Assembly (NCBI GenBank): GCA_038238245.1
Contig: JBBRXX010000022.1
Location: forward strand, 15,157 to 79,156
Reading direction: 5' to 3'
Length of the DNA: 64,000 nucleotides
Origin: DASQHW01 sp038238245
GTDB lineage: Bacteria; Actinomycetota; Acidimicrobiia; IMCC26256; PALSA-610
The notes beneath the pieces were generated by a model, which was not told the origin of the DNA, made no database searches, and worked only from the letters and a program-made list of their open reading frames with translations. A program made the position numbers and the translations under genes. Shown one piece after another: positions 8,131 through 16,478 of the stretch (position 1 is its first letter; each line of letters opens with the position of its first letter).

Positions 8131-8835
8131 GTGCGACGGCTTCTGCTCTGGGACATCGACGGGACGTTGATCCGCGGCGGTGGTGTCGGCTCGGACGCGA
8201 TCACTCAGGCTGCGGCCACCGTCTCCGCCAGGCCGTCGATTGTCGGCGGATCGGTGATGATGCACGGCAAGACGGATCCGGAGATCCTGGCCGAGATCTT
8301 CCGGGCCGCCGAGATCGCAGAGCATGAGATCACGCGACTTCTGCCTGCGGCGATGGCCGAAGCGGAACGTCTGCTCGCGATTGCCGAAGCGGACTTACGG
8401 GAGCGCGGTGAAGTGATCGGGGGAGTGATCGAGGCGCTCACTCGATTGGCCACCATTGCGGGCGTCCGCCAGACACTGCTGACCGGAAACCTGGTGGGAA
8501 ACGCCGCCGTCAAGCTCGCGGCGTTCGGTCTCACTGCCTATTTCGATGTCGAGGTGGGCGCATACGGCACCGATCACGCTGATCGCAGAGCACTCGTTCC
8601 GATCGCGCTCGAACGCGTGCAACGACTGCGTGGTGAGCACTACCGCCCCGAAGAGGTATGGGTGATCGGTGACACGCCGGGAGACTTCGCGTGCGCTCGC
8701 GCCGCCGGTGTGCGATGTCTCCTGGTCGCGACCGGCCAGATCCCGATGTCCGAGCTCGTCTCACTCGACGCCGACGCCGTCCTCGAAGACCTCACGACCA
8801 CGGAGCAGGTTGTTGCGATCTTGACCCATGACTGA
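8131..8835 (+). CDS. HAD superfamily hydrolase (phosphatase-like)
   Basis: 234 residues from the GTG at 8131. HAD motif I is DIDGT (residues 9-13) at the very N-terminus, which fixes the start; the cap domain follows. Motif II is in TLLTGN, and motif IV is GDTPGD near residue 185, giving the two acidic metal ligands. It is probably a cytosolic phosphatase of the phosphoglycolate phosphatase or beta-phosphoglucomutase type; the substrate is not evident. It has no clear operon partner apart from a short overlapping frame at its 3' end. Confidence 0.75.
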   Translation: MRRLLLWDIDGTLIRGGGVGSDAITQAAATVSARPSIVGGSVMMHGKTDPEILAEIFRAAEIAEHEITRLLPAAMAEAERLLAIAEADLRERGEVIGGVIEALTRLATIAGVRQTLLTGNLVGNAAVKLAAFGLTAYFDVEVGAYGTDHADRRALVPIALERVQRLRGEHYRPEEVWVIGDTPGDFACARAAGVRCLLVATGQIPMSELVSLDADAVLEDLTTTEQVVAILTHD

Positions 8836-9016
8836 CCATCCGCCGACATCGGTCCCGGTGCTCGGCATGGTCGGCAACGGTGATGCCGAGATGGGCATCG
8901 CGTCGGTCGACGTGTATCCCGACGCCTGGAGTGTTCGAGGTCGGCTCGTCGGCGCAAATCGACATACGAGGTGGTGTACTTCGGGTCACTCGACGATGGC
9001 GGCGACATCCTCGTAG
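8828..9016 (+). CDS. Short frame after the HAD gene, possibly a truncated gene
   Basis: An ATGA overlap with the HAD stop begins a 62-codon frame (MTDHPPTSVPVLGMVGNGDA, then ASVDVYPDAWSVRG) that looks coding at first. It then degenerates and runs into the antisense 3' end of the serine-hydrolase-like gene. It may be the 5' stub of a lost gene. No family was recognised. Confidence 0.2.
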   Translation: MTDHPPTSVPVLGMVGNGDAEMGIASVDVYPDAWSVRGRLVGANRHTRWCTSGHSTMAATSS

Positions 9017-10119
9017 AGCGTTTCGGTCAGCCTTTGACGGCGGAGCAGGGAGGAGGGGCCGTCGATGATGCCGTTGAGGATCACGGCGGCACCCATTTCG
9101 TTTGCGGGGTCGGCGAAGGCGAAGGAGCTTCCCGCGAGGCCGGAGTGTCCCATCGCGCGTTCGGAGCAGTGGCTGCCGTAGAAGTGCTCGGAGAGGTTGA
9201 CCATGAAGCCGAGGCCATACTCACACTCTCGTTGCAGGACATGGTCATAGGTGCGGGGCCGGGCACTCGAGCAGAACTCGGCCAGGGTTGTGCGTGACGG
9301 CAAGGCTCCGTTGTCTCCGTCGTTGAGTTGCGCCGCGAGTGCAGCGTAGAACCGCGCGAAGTCTTCGGCGGTCGTGTAGCCACCGCTTGCACAGTTCGTC
9401 TCGCAACACCATCGCTCTGAGAGTTCGAGAAGCATCGGGCTGGATTTGTGTCCGTGCAGTCCCCAGCTGACACCGAGGCGTTCGTAGTTGGCGTCGTACT
9501 CGTCGGCAGTCATGCCGATCCACGTGTGGGTCAGGCCGAGAGGATCGAGGACTGAGTCTCGGAGGTGTTGACGCAGTGGCTGGTCGCTGATGACTTCTAC
9601 GGCCTCGCCGAGTAAATGCCATCCGAAGTACTCGCTGTACGCCGCATCGAAGCCGATCTGCCAATCGTCGGGCGGCGCCGCGCTCTCCAACCGTGTCTGA
9701 CGCTTCGCAGGGGGCAAGAGCTCCAGCTCGACGGTTGGAGGAACGTGCAGGCCCGCAGTGTGGGATAGCACATGCCGAAGCGTGATGTCGCGCTCGGCCA
9801 GCACCCGATAGTGGGGAAGGAGGTGACGCAGGGGTTGGTCGAGGTCGAGGGCGCCCGCCTCGACGAGCTTCGCGACCGCGATCGCAGTCACCGGCTTGAT
9901 GGCGCAGTAGATCTTGAAGATCGTGTCGGTCATCATCGGCTCACCGGTGCCGCGATCTCCGATCGCGACCTGACGCGTCTGGTCGCCGATCACGACGCAG
10001 ATCTGTGCACCTTTGGTCCACAGTCCTACGTCCACTTCCTCTTCGAGCAGTCGAGTCGTGCGTGGCAGGCCGCCCTTCGCGTCGAGTGGTGTCGGAGCCG
10101 CGCTATTGCTCGGGTGCAT
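8986..10119 (-). CDS. Beta-lactamase class C-fold hydrolase with Cys in place of the nucleophile Ser
   Basis: 377 residues with the serine-beta-lactamase/penicillin-binding fold of the EstB/class C group. At the SxxK motif the sequence reads IYCAIKPVTA: Cys72 at the nucleophile position and Lys75 retained (the codon is TGC). The YxN position appears as YSEYFG, and the third motif as HSGLAGS near residue 340. No signal peptide is seen, so it may act in the cytosol as an esterase or amidase rather than a beta-lactamase. Its ATG overlaps the 3' end of the SCP2-like gene by 17 bp, so the two are translationally linked. Confidence 0.75.
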   Translation of the reverse strand: MHPSNSAAPTPLDAKGGLPRTTRLLEEEVDVGLWTKGAQICVVIGDQTRQVAIGDRGTGEPMMTDTIFKIYCAIKPVTAIAVAKLVEAGALDLDQPLRHLLPHYRVLAERDITLRHVLSHTAGLHVPPTVELELLPPAKRQTRLESAAPPDDWQIGFDAAYSEYFGWHLLGEAVEVISDQPLRQHLRDSVLDPLGLTHTWIGMTADEYDANYERLGVSWGLHGHKSSPMLLELSERWCCETNCASGGYTTAEDFARFYAALAAQLNDGDNGALPSRTTLAEFCSSARPRTYDHVLQRECEYGLGFMVNLSEHFYGSHCSERAMGHSGLAGSSFAFADPANEMGAAVILNGIIDGPSSLLRRQRLTETLYEDVAAIVE

Positions 10120-10882
10120 GACTCGTCCTCGCCATCAGGTCGGTCACCGCGGTGCGGTACTCAACATTGGCAACCAGCTCACCCACCGTCGCCAAGGCCA
10201 ATGGTGCGGGCCCCGAGGTGGCACGCGCCGCCGCCCTTCGATACGGGGTGCTCTCGATGATCCCGGCGAGGAACACCATCGGTTCGATCGATCCCCGGAT
10301 GGCGCCCTCCTGGAGGGCGTCCGCCCACGTGATCTCTCCGCGCCAGAACAAGATCAGCTGGCGGAACGGAAACTCGATCACAACATCGGCGTCGCCGACC
10401 CATCCCGCGACCATTCGTGCGAGCTGGCCGTCGACGAACATCATCGAGCAACGCTCCCCACCAATGGGTGCTGCGGGGAACTGACAATGCAGGGTCAGAT
10501 CAGCGCCCGGCAGGCGACGAAGACGCGCGAGCGCCGGCTCCTTTGCGAGGCTGCACGGCGGCAACACTCCCACTGAGAAACCGTCGGGTCGCTGCTCGAC
10601 GATCGTCGTCGCCGCTGCCGCCGCCGCACCGACACGGTCGCCGCGGAGGATTGCGTAGGCGTCATCGACGCTCCAACGAATATCCACGTCCGCGTCCTGA
10701 AGCGGGCCTTTTTCCCATGCCGCGACCCGACCGTCCTCGATGACTTCGCCCCAGTGCACCGAGCCCTTGGGCGAAAAGGCCTCATATTGGAGTCGCGCGT
10801 TCGCGCCGCACCGATAGGAACCAGCGTCGCGCACTCCCTCGAGCGCCTGGAGGAACCATTCGTCACTCAAGAACGCGACCAT
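10103..10882 (-). CDS. Tandem SCP2-like (sterol-carrier fold) protein
   Basis: 259 residues from the ATG at 10882 (ATG 10906 is an alternative); GGGAG lies upstream. The product appears to hold two related alpha/beta units. The first runs from EVIEDGRVAAWEKG to DAYAILRGDRVGAAAA; the second from MMFVDGQLARMVAG through FWRGEITWADALQEGAIRG. Both have the pattern of a hydrophobic strand, acidic turn and I-x-GE/D helix seen in SCP2-type lipid-binding domains. A lipid or acyl ligand is plausible. It probably forms an operon with the Cys-hydrolase downstream. Assignment rests on pattern only. Confidence 0.5.
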   Translation of the reverse strand: MVAFLSDEWFLQALEGVRDAGSYRCGANARLQYEAFSPKGSVHWGEVIEDGRVAAWEKGPLQDADVDIRWSVDDAYAILRGDRVGAAAAAATTIVEQRPDGFSVGVLPPCSLAKEPALARLRRLPGADLTLHCQFPAAPIGGERCSMMFVDGQLARMVAGWVGDADVVIEFPFRQLILFWRGEITWADALQEGAIRGSIEPMVFLAGIIESTPYRRAAARATSGPAPLALATVGELVANVEYRTAVTDLMARTSHAPEQ

Positions 10883-11265
10883 GACCGGACCAACTCCCGC
10901 GTCCATACGCCAAAAGGGCCGCCCGAAACACCGCGAGACCTCCGGATTCCCGCGTCCCCGCCTGAAAGATAAAGGGAGCGCAAGCGGCCGGCAACATTCA
11001 CGCGGGACCGCACCTCCCGGCGCGACCCGGCATCGGGGCTGTCGCGTGCGTCTCGTCAACGCATGGGGTACGGTCCCGCGACCGGTCAAGGGCTCAGTCG
11101 GGGAGGTGTTGGTGAGCCCGGTACCGGATCTCCGTAGGCGCCGCGCTCGCAGTCCATCTGCGGAGCGACATCGGCCCTGCGCTCTCGTCGAGCCCATCGT
11201 GAAGGTCGGTGCCCGCTCTCGCTCCGAGGCGTCAGTCATCGTCCAGTACTTCGAGGAGGTACAAG
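10883..11265. other. Intergenic region, no gene identified
   Basis: About 380 bp between divergent genes. It contains a TACGGT hexamer near 11068 and, just before the secreted-protein gene, a strong GAGGAGGT Shine-Dalgarno sequence (11253-11260). No conserved RNA or repeat was recognised. Short frames here have no support. Confidence 0.4.
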
Positions 11266-11766
11266 TTGAACCACCACATCTCTCGAAAGCACGTCGCGGT
11301 CGCGCTCGCGCCGGTCGCCGGACTCGTCGGCATCGGTGTGAGCGCAACGGCTGCGCACGCCGAAGAGAGCTCAAACAACTTCAGCTTCGTCGCTACCGCC
11401 GACGACGGAGGCGAAATCCATACCTGCTCAGTCTTGTATGACCTCCTCTACGACGACCAGAACGAGAGTTTGTCGGCGCATGTCCAGTCGGAAGGCGACC
11501 CCGAGTGCTCGTCAGGCTTTGCCGAAGTCTTCGTCAACTACGAGCAAGCCAACGGCGACAACACGCGCGTCTTCAGCCATGTCAGCGGCCTCGGAGCTTT
11601 CGCGCTTGGGGAGTGGGACAACGTTCGCAACGTGGATCACATCTCGGACCACAAGATCCAGGCTTCCTACACCGAGAATTACGACAGCCGATGCGACCCG
11701 GTTGCCACCCTGGCCATGTTCGGCCACGATTGCACCGCGAACTTCACGCTTTCGCACGGCAAGTAG
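11266..11766 (+). CDS. Small secreted protein of unknown function
   Basis: 166 residues. The start is a TTG at 11266, chosen because a perfect GAGGAGGT lies 5 bp upstream. A Sec signal peptide is clear: HHISRKH, a hydrophobic core to about residue 28, then a TAAHA|EES cleavage site. The mature part is acidic and contains four Cys (TCSVL, ECSSG, RCDPV, DCTAN) that could form two disulphides, as expected for an exported domain. No family was recognised. It is followed 75 bp downstream by another secreted protein, and the two may be functionally paired. Confidence 0.6.
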   Translation: MNHHISRKHVAVALAPVAGLVGIGVSATAAHAEESSNNFSFVATADDGGEIHTCSVLYDLLYDDQNESLSAHVQSEGDPECSSGFAEVFVNYEQANGDNTRVFSHVSGLGAFALGEWDNVRNVDHISDHKIQASYTENYDSRCDPVATLAMFGHDCTANFTLSHGK

Positions 11767-11841
11767 AAACCGAAGAGCGAACGCAAGCCCTGACAGTCGC
11801 ACAAACGTTCGCGGGCGGCACGGTAGGAACAGGGGGAGAGG

Positions 11842-12381
11842 ATGAATGACTACGGGAACGGCGCGTCAGGCCGAGCCGAGATTCGCCCGAGTCGCATCGT
11901 GATGGGACTGCGCCGACTCCTGGTCATATCGGCGATTCTTTCGCTCGCACTCGCGGTGTCGACATCCGTCGCGGGCGCAAGTGCTGCGTCGCGGGTGAAC
12001 GGGTCGGTCGCGGGTCAAGCCCCCTTCGACTTCGGACCACGGTGCTCGTTCGTCCACCAGCGGGTCATCGCGACCGTAGACATCACGCACGGTCCGACAG
12101 CGTCGTTGGTGCTCGATACGTGCGTCGACTTCGGTCAGAACGGATTCGTTGCGATCGGGATCTTTACGTTCCGTGCCCCGAGTGGGGTCCTGACCGGAAC
12201 GTTGCACGGAACCGCGAGTGACGATCTCGCGCCGAGGTTCGACTACACACTGGTCGTCACTCACGGAACTCGCGGCTTCAAGCACGCATCGGGCAGGCTG
12301 CGCTTTACTGGCGTGTGGCAGTCGAACCAGGTCAATGGTGGCCCAGTGACGGGTACGCTGACCGCATCGCTGACGCACTGA
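11842..12381 (+). CDS. Small secreted protein, beta-rich, unknown function
   Basis: 179 residues. A long N-region with Arg residues, a hydrophobic stretch (about 27-45) and an AGASAASR junction indicate a Sec signal peptide; the ATG at 11902 is an alternative start. The mature part has alternating Thr/Val/Phe strands (GFVAIGIFTFRAPSG, TGTLHGTASDD, SGRLRFTGVW, TGTLTASL) that suggest a small beta-barrel resembling dirigent/allene-oxide-cyclase-like or lipocalin-like proteins. Two Cys are present. The function is unknown. Confidence 0.55.
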   Translation: MNDYGNGASGRAEIRPSRIVMGLRRLLVISAILSLALAVSTSVAGASAASRVNGSVAGQAPFDFGPRCSFVHQRVIATVDITHGPTASLVLDTCVDFGQNGFVAIGIFTFRAPSGVLTGTLHGTASDDLAPRFDYTLVVTHGTRGFKHASGRLRFTGVWQSNQVNGGPVTGTLTASLTH

Positions 12382-12429
12382 CAAGCGCCGAACCAGCACT
12401 GCTTTTGTGGAGTAGGTCATGCGCGGCGG

Positions 12430-13269
12430 TTAGGCAAGATCGACGGGTGTGAGGCGCATCTCCTGCGCCGCTGAGACGACGATGCGCCCTTCGCGATCAC
12501 GCATCGCGCCGCGGAGGAGACCGCGTCCACCGGCGTTGACGAGCGAATGCACGTCGTAGAACAACCAGTCGTCGGCGCGCGCCGGACGGTGGAACCATGC
12601 CGCGTGGTCCAGGCTCACCATGCCTTGCGTATCGCCTTCGAGGTGTCGCGGACGACCCCCGATACCGGTCCAGTCGGTCGCGAAGCCGAGCAGCGCGGTG
12701 TGCAGATGTTGATCATCGGCGAGCTCGGCCGGTATCCGAAACCACATGCGGTGCGTCGATTCGCGTGTGCCGTCCGCGGCGGGGGGTGTCGGACCAACGT
12801 CGGCTGCGATCCAGGCTCCGGGTCCCCGTTCGAACGGGAGCTCGGTTGGCGGAGGGACGTCGCCTCGAGCCGGCAGGTCGTATACGTAACCGCCGGTGTC
12901 CTCGGTGAACGAGTACGACATGTCGAGGACCGGCTTGCCGTCCTGTCTCGCATCCAGGCGACGCGTGGTGAACGTACGTCCGTCTCGCAGCCCTCGGACG
13001 TGATACGTGATCTTCTTCGCGGCGACGACCGGTCGGAGGAAGTATGCGTGCAGTGAATGGAGGCGGCGGCCCTGAGGGGCGCGCCGCGTGGCCGCGATGA
13101 TCGCTTGTGCGATGACGAATCCACCAAAGAGGTAGTCGCCGAACCACCCGGGCGCGTCACCGACCCATACGTCCGCCCGCTCGTCCTGTGCGCCGTCGGG
13201 CCGAACGGTCAAGAACTCGAGCGTCTCGGCGAGCGCGGCGCCGACGTCGGAGGTGTCGCTTTCAGCCAT
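12430..13269 (-). CDS. tesB: Acyl-CoA thioesterase II (TesB-type)
   Basis: 279 residues, close to the usual 285 for TesB, built from two hot-dog domains. The N-terminal half has VWVGDAPGWFGDYLFGGFVI and ATRRAPQGRRLHSLHAYFLR; the C-terminal half has MVSLDHAAWFHRP, the conserved SLDHAxWFHRP motif whose Asp is catalytic. It hydrolyses acyl-CoA to free acid and CoA. The ATG at 13269 has TAGGCT 7 bp upstream, a leaderless-type promoter facing away from that of the amidohydrolase. Confidence 0.9.
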   Translation of the reverse strand: MAESDTSDVGAALAETLEFLTVRPDGAQDERADVWVGDAPGWFGDYLFGGFVIAQAIIAATRRAPQGRRLHSLHAYFLRPVVAAKKITYHVRGLRDGRTFTTRRLDARQDGKPVLDMSYSFTEDTGGYVYDLPARGDVPPPTELPFERGPGAWIAADVGPTPPAADGTRESTHRMWFRIPAELADDQHLHTALLGFATDWTGIGGRPRHLEGDTQGMVSLDHAAWFHRPARADDWLFYDVHSLVNAGGRGLLRGAMRDREGRIVVSAAQEMRLTPVDLA

Positions 13270-13276
13270 CGTGCCG

Positions 13277-13282
13277 AGCCTA
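13277..13282 (-). promoter_or_regulatory. -10 hexamer TAGGCT for tesB
   Basis: On the minus strand TAGGCT ends 7 bp before the tesB ATG, so the mRNA is probably leaderless. Confidence 0.45.
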
Positions 13283-13348
13283 AGTGAGCCGTCACCCACA
13301 TCGAACGCCTTTGGAACCGCACGGGAGGCACCGCCGCGGAGTCCTCTT

Positions 13349-13354
13349 TAGACT
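13349..13354 (+). promoter_or_regulatory. -10 hexamer TAGACT for the amidohydrolase
   Basis: TAGACT ends 7 bp before the GTG at 13362; together with the tesB hexamer it forms a divergent pair of leaderless-type promoters about 70 bp apart. Confidence 0.45.
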
Positions 13355-13361
13355 CGCGATC

Positions 13362-15089
13362 GTGAGCGAACACGAGCTGATCATCCGCGGTGGGGAAGTC
13401 ATCGACGGGACCGGGGCACCCGCGCAGCGTGCTGACATCGCGATCGACGGAGGAGTCATCTCCGGCGTCGGCGTGGTCGACGGCGGAGCCGCGCGCACGA
13501 TCGAGGCCGACGGCCTGCTCGTCACACCCGGGTTCGTCGACATCCACACGCACTACGACGGACAGGCGACGTGGGACGAACGGATGATCCCGTCCTCGTG
13601 GCACGGCGTCACGACCGTCGTTGCGGGGAACTGCGGTGTGGGCTTCGCGCCCGTGCACACCGACGACCACGACCGGTTGATCGAGTTGATGGAGGGCGTG
13701 GAGGACATTCCCGGCGTCGCACTGCACGAAGGCCTCGCGTGGAATTGGCACTCACTTCCCGAGTTCATGGACGCGCTCGACGGACGCGCCTTCGACGTCG
13801 ACGTCGCGCTCCAGGTGCCGCACGCGGCCCTGCGACTGCACGTCATGGGCGAGCGCGGTGCCCAACGGGAACCCGCAACCGCCGAGGACATCACACTGAT
13901 GTCGAAACTCGCCGCCGAAGCGATCAACGCAGGCGCGCTCGGATTCTCGACGTCACGCACGCTGAATCACCGCAGCAGCAAGGGCGAGCTGACGCCGACG
14001 CTGACCGCCGAAGCCGACGAGCTCATCGGTATCGCAACCGCGATCGGCGCGACCGGGCGTGGCGTCCTGCAAGCCGTTTCCGATTTCGTTGACGTCGATG
14101 CCGAGTTCGCACTCTTCCGCAGCATGGCGGAGGCGTCGGGGCGTCCCCTGTCGTTCACGCTGCTTCAGACCAGGCTCGATTCGTGGCGCCGCCAGCTCGA
14201 GCTCCTCGCCGACGCCAACGCGGCCGGCGTCACGATGCGCGGACAGGTCGCACCGCGCGCGGTCGGGTTGCTGCTCGGCCTCGAGTGCACGTTGCACCCG
14301 CTGCTCACGAATCGCGTGTACCGCGACATCGCGGCGCTGCCGCTCGTCCAACGCGCCGCGGTGATGTCCGACCCGGAATTCAAAGCCAAAGTGCTCGCGG
14401 CCGACGCGGCGGCGCGCACGAGCGAGGGCGGCCGGCTCCTCGGCGGTTTCGATCGCATGTTCGAGCTCGGCGATCCACCTGACTACGAACCCGATCCGTC
14501 GTCGAGCATCGACGCTCGTGCGCGCCGCGACCGATGCGACCCACTCGAGCTCGCGTACGACATCATGTGCAAAGACGGCGGCCGTGGCTTCCTCTACCGT
14601 CCGGTCCTCAACTACGACGACGGGAACCTCGACGCGGCGGGCGAGATGCTGGCCGCGGCGCACACCGTCGTCGGGCTCGGCGACGGTGGCGCGCACGTCG
14701 GGACCATCTGCGACGCGAGCTTCCCGACGACGCTGCTCGCGCTGTGGGGGCGGGACCGCGACCACGGTCGCCTCCCGCTGCCGTTCCTCGTGCAACGGCA
14801 GACGTCGGCGACCGCACGGACGGTCGGCCTCCTGGACCGGGGCGTGCTTGCGCCCGGCTGCCGCGCCGATGTGAACCTGATCGACCTCGATCGTCTCGTC
14901 GCCCGGCGGCCCGAGGTCCGATACGACCTGCCTGCGGGTGGCAAGCGGTTCGTGCAACGAGCCGACGGTTACGTCAAGACGATCGTCGCGGGCGAGATCA
15001 CATACGAGAACGGCGAGCCGGCGGGGCCCCTGCCCGGGCGGCTCGTTCGCGGCCCGCAGGCCGCGCCGGCGGGAGGAAGCGTGCGATGA
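13362..15089 (+). CDS. N-acyl-D-amino-acid deacylase-type amidohydrolase
   Basis: 575 residues from the GTG at 13362. The N-terminal small beta domain (IIRGGEVIDGTGAPAQRADI) leads to the amidohydrolase metal motif TPGFVDIHTHYDGQ, with HxH and the D-aminoacylase-typical YDGQ. Later conserved pieces are GNCGVGFAP, and GLGDGGAHVGTICDASFPT with the catalytic Asp and the D-aminoacylase family signature. The C-terminus returns to the beta domain (DVNLIDLDRL). It likely hydrolyses N-acylated D-amino acids or related amides. The stop overlaps the ATG of the dioxygenase, so the two enzymes are translationally coupled. Confidence 0.8.
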   Translation: MSEHELIIRGGEVIDGTGAPAQRADIAIDGGVISGVGVVDGGAARTIEADGLLVTPGFVDIHTHYDGQATWDERMIPSSWHGVTTVVAGNCGVGFAPVHTDDHDRLIELMEGVEDIPGVALHEGLAWNWHSLPEFMDALDGRAFDVDVALQVPHAALRLHVMGERGAQREPATAEDITLMSKLAAEAINAGALGFSTSRTLNHRSSKGELTPTLTAEADELIGIATAIGATGRGVLQAVSDFVDVDAEFALFRSMAEASGRPLSFTLLQTRLDSWRRQLELLADANAAGVTMRGQVAPRAVGLLLGLECTLHPLLTNRVYRDIAALPLVQRAAVMSDPEFKAKVLAADAAARTSEGGRLLGGFDRMFELGDPPDYEPDPSSSIDARARRDRCDPLELAYDIMCKDGGRGFLYRPVLNYDDGNLDAAGEMLAAAHTVVGLGDGGAHVGTICDASFPTTLLALWGRDRDHGRLPLPFLVQRQTSATARTVGLLDRGVLAPGCRADVNLIDLDRLVARRPEVRYDLPAGGKRFVQRADGYVKTIVAGEITYENGEPAGPLPGRLVRGPQAAPAGGSVR

Positions 15090-16114
15090 CTGCTCTGGTT
15101 CCGCTCGAAGGGGCTTGCGAATGGCGCAGTGACGACCTGGGTGCGCGTTACGTCTTCCAGCTGACCGACGCCCACCTCGACGAGCTCGACGCCGCGCTGC
15201 AGTTCGCCGAGTCGGAGTGCGACGACGTCCTCGATGTCACGCGCGAGTCGTTCCCGCTGCCGACACTCGGCCGGGAACTTCAGGGCGTCGCCGCAGAGCT
15301 CATCAATGGTCGCGGCGTCGTGCTCATCCGCGGGGTGCCGGCGGACAGATACGGCAAGCAACGCGCGTCGATGATCTATTGGGGTGTCGGGATGCACCTC
15401 GGCCGACCGTGGCCCCAGAACGCCAAGGGTCATCTACTCGGCGACGTCACCGACCAAGGACGAGCCCTCGACGATCCCAATGGTCGCGGGAACGAGATCG
15501 GCGCCGTCGCGTTTCCGTTCCATTCGGATGGCTCCGACCTGGTCGGGTTGTTCTGTCTCAACGCAGGCGCGAGCGGTGGTGCAAGCCTCGTCGCGAACGC
15601 GGTCGCGGTCCACAACGAGCTCGTGCGCACGGAACCCGAGCTCGCGGAAGCGTTGTACGCGCCGTTCGCGTACGACTTTCGGGGCGAGCAGGCACCCGGC
15701 GGCAAGCCCTGGTACACGATGCCCATCTTCAGCCGGCGAGGTGACCGGTTGTTCGTTCGCTACATCCGCCCGTACATCGAGGCGGCCAGGCGGCACGAGG
15801 ACGCGCCCCGACCCTCACCGGTTGCTCGAGCCGCCATGGACCGCGTCGACGCGATGTGCGCCGACCCGAGCTTCCACCTTTCGATGACGATGCAGCCGGG
15901 CGACATGCAGTTCGTGAACAACTATCACGTGCTGCACGCGCGCGACGCGTACGTCGACCGACGCGACGAGGGCAAGATCCGCCACCTCAAGCGGCTGTGG
16001 TTGGAGACCGGCATCCTTGCGGATGGCGACAAGCCCGAACAGTTCCGCCTGGGCCGCGGCGCGGGCAATTGGTGGTCGAGCAACGGACGCACCAAGAGCG
16101 AGATCGAAGTCTGA
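15086..16114 (+). CDS. TauD/TfdA-family Fe(II)/2-oxoglutarate-type dioxygenase
   Basis: 342 residues. The double-stranded beta-helix fold shows the HxD metal motif in FPFHSDGSDLVGLF (about 150-163), the distal His in NNYHVLHARDAYVD (about 278), and the Arg for the co-substrate in RHLKRLWLET. An N-terminal block LINGRGVVLIRGVPADRYG is typical of the family. It probably oxidises a small acidic or amide substrate. The start ATG overlaps the amidohydrolase stop (ATGA), so the substrate may be related to that enzyme's product. Confidence 0.8.
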   Translation: MTALVPLEGACEWRSDDLGARYVFQLTDAHLDELDAALQFAESECDDVLDVTRESFPLPTLGRELQGVAAELINGRGVVLIRGVPADRYGKQRASMIYWGVGMHLGRPWPQNAKGHLLGDVTDQGRALDDPNGRGNEIGAVAFPFHSDGSDLVGLFCLNAGASGGASLVANAVAVHNELVRTEPELAEALYAPFAYDFRGEQAPGGKPWYTMPIFSRRGDRLFVRYIRPYIEAARRHEDAPRPSPVARAAMDRVDAMCADPSFHLSMTMQPGDMQFVNNYHVLHARDAYVDRRDEGKIRHLKRLWLETGILADGDKPEQFRLGRGAGNWWSSNGRTKSEIEV

Positions 16115-16121
16115 CCGGTCG

Positions 16122-16421
16122 CTACTCGCGGAGGAGTTGGACGCGCATCTTGTCGACGGCGCTGCCGATCAGCGCTGCTGCTTCCGCGCGTGTGCAACCG
16201 AGCGCGGGTGCGAGCAGCTTCATCGGAAGCGGGTCGCGGCCGCGCAAACCGAAGTGCGAGAACAACGCGTCCCGCTCCTCCGACGTGAGCCCGTCGAACG
16301 CGTGCGGGCCGAGCATCTCGAGCGCGTCGAAGTCGGGTGCGTCGGCGACGAACTCGGCGGCCGTGACGTCGGGGTAGGGCCAGCCGTCGTCGGTGGGGAA
16401 GAGCGGGAGCGTCGAGCTCAT
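16122..16421 (-). CDS. Stand-alone sigma-70 region 4-like small protein
   Basis: 99 residues with GGAGG upstream of the ATG. The C-terminal 50 residues align by eye with sigma region 4: GLTSEERDALFSHFGLRGRD parallels the LTxREREVLxLRYGL helix, and the LLAPALGCTRAEAAALIGSA plus VDKMRVQL segment parallels the helix-turn-helix, with Lys-Met-Arg in place of RKLR. No regions 2 or 3 are present. It is downstream of, and in the same direction as, the UvrD-type helicase (57 bp gap), so the two are probably co-transcribed. It may be a DNA- or RNA-polymerase-binding factor. The assignment is by pattern only. Confidence 0.55.
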   Translation of the reverse strand: MSSTLPLFPTDDGWPYPDVTAAEFVADAPDFDALEMLGPHAFDGLTSEERDALFSHFGLRGRDPLPMKLLAPALGCTRAEAAALIGSAVDKMRVQLLRE

Positions 16422-16478
16422 GTTGATGACCTCCGCTTCATGGTCGCGTTCTCATCCTCGTCGCGTGCCGGGCCACCG

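Noticed and set aside
8986..10119. Beta-lactam resistance gene
   Set aside because: No signal peptide and a Cys at the nucleophile position; the sequence fits the broader EstB/serine-hydrolase group, not a true class C beta-lactamase.
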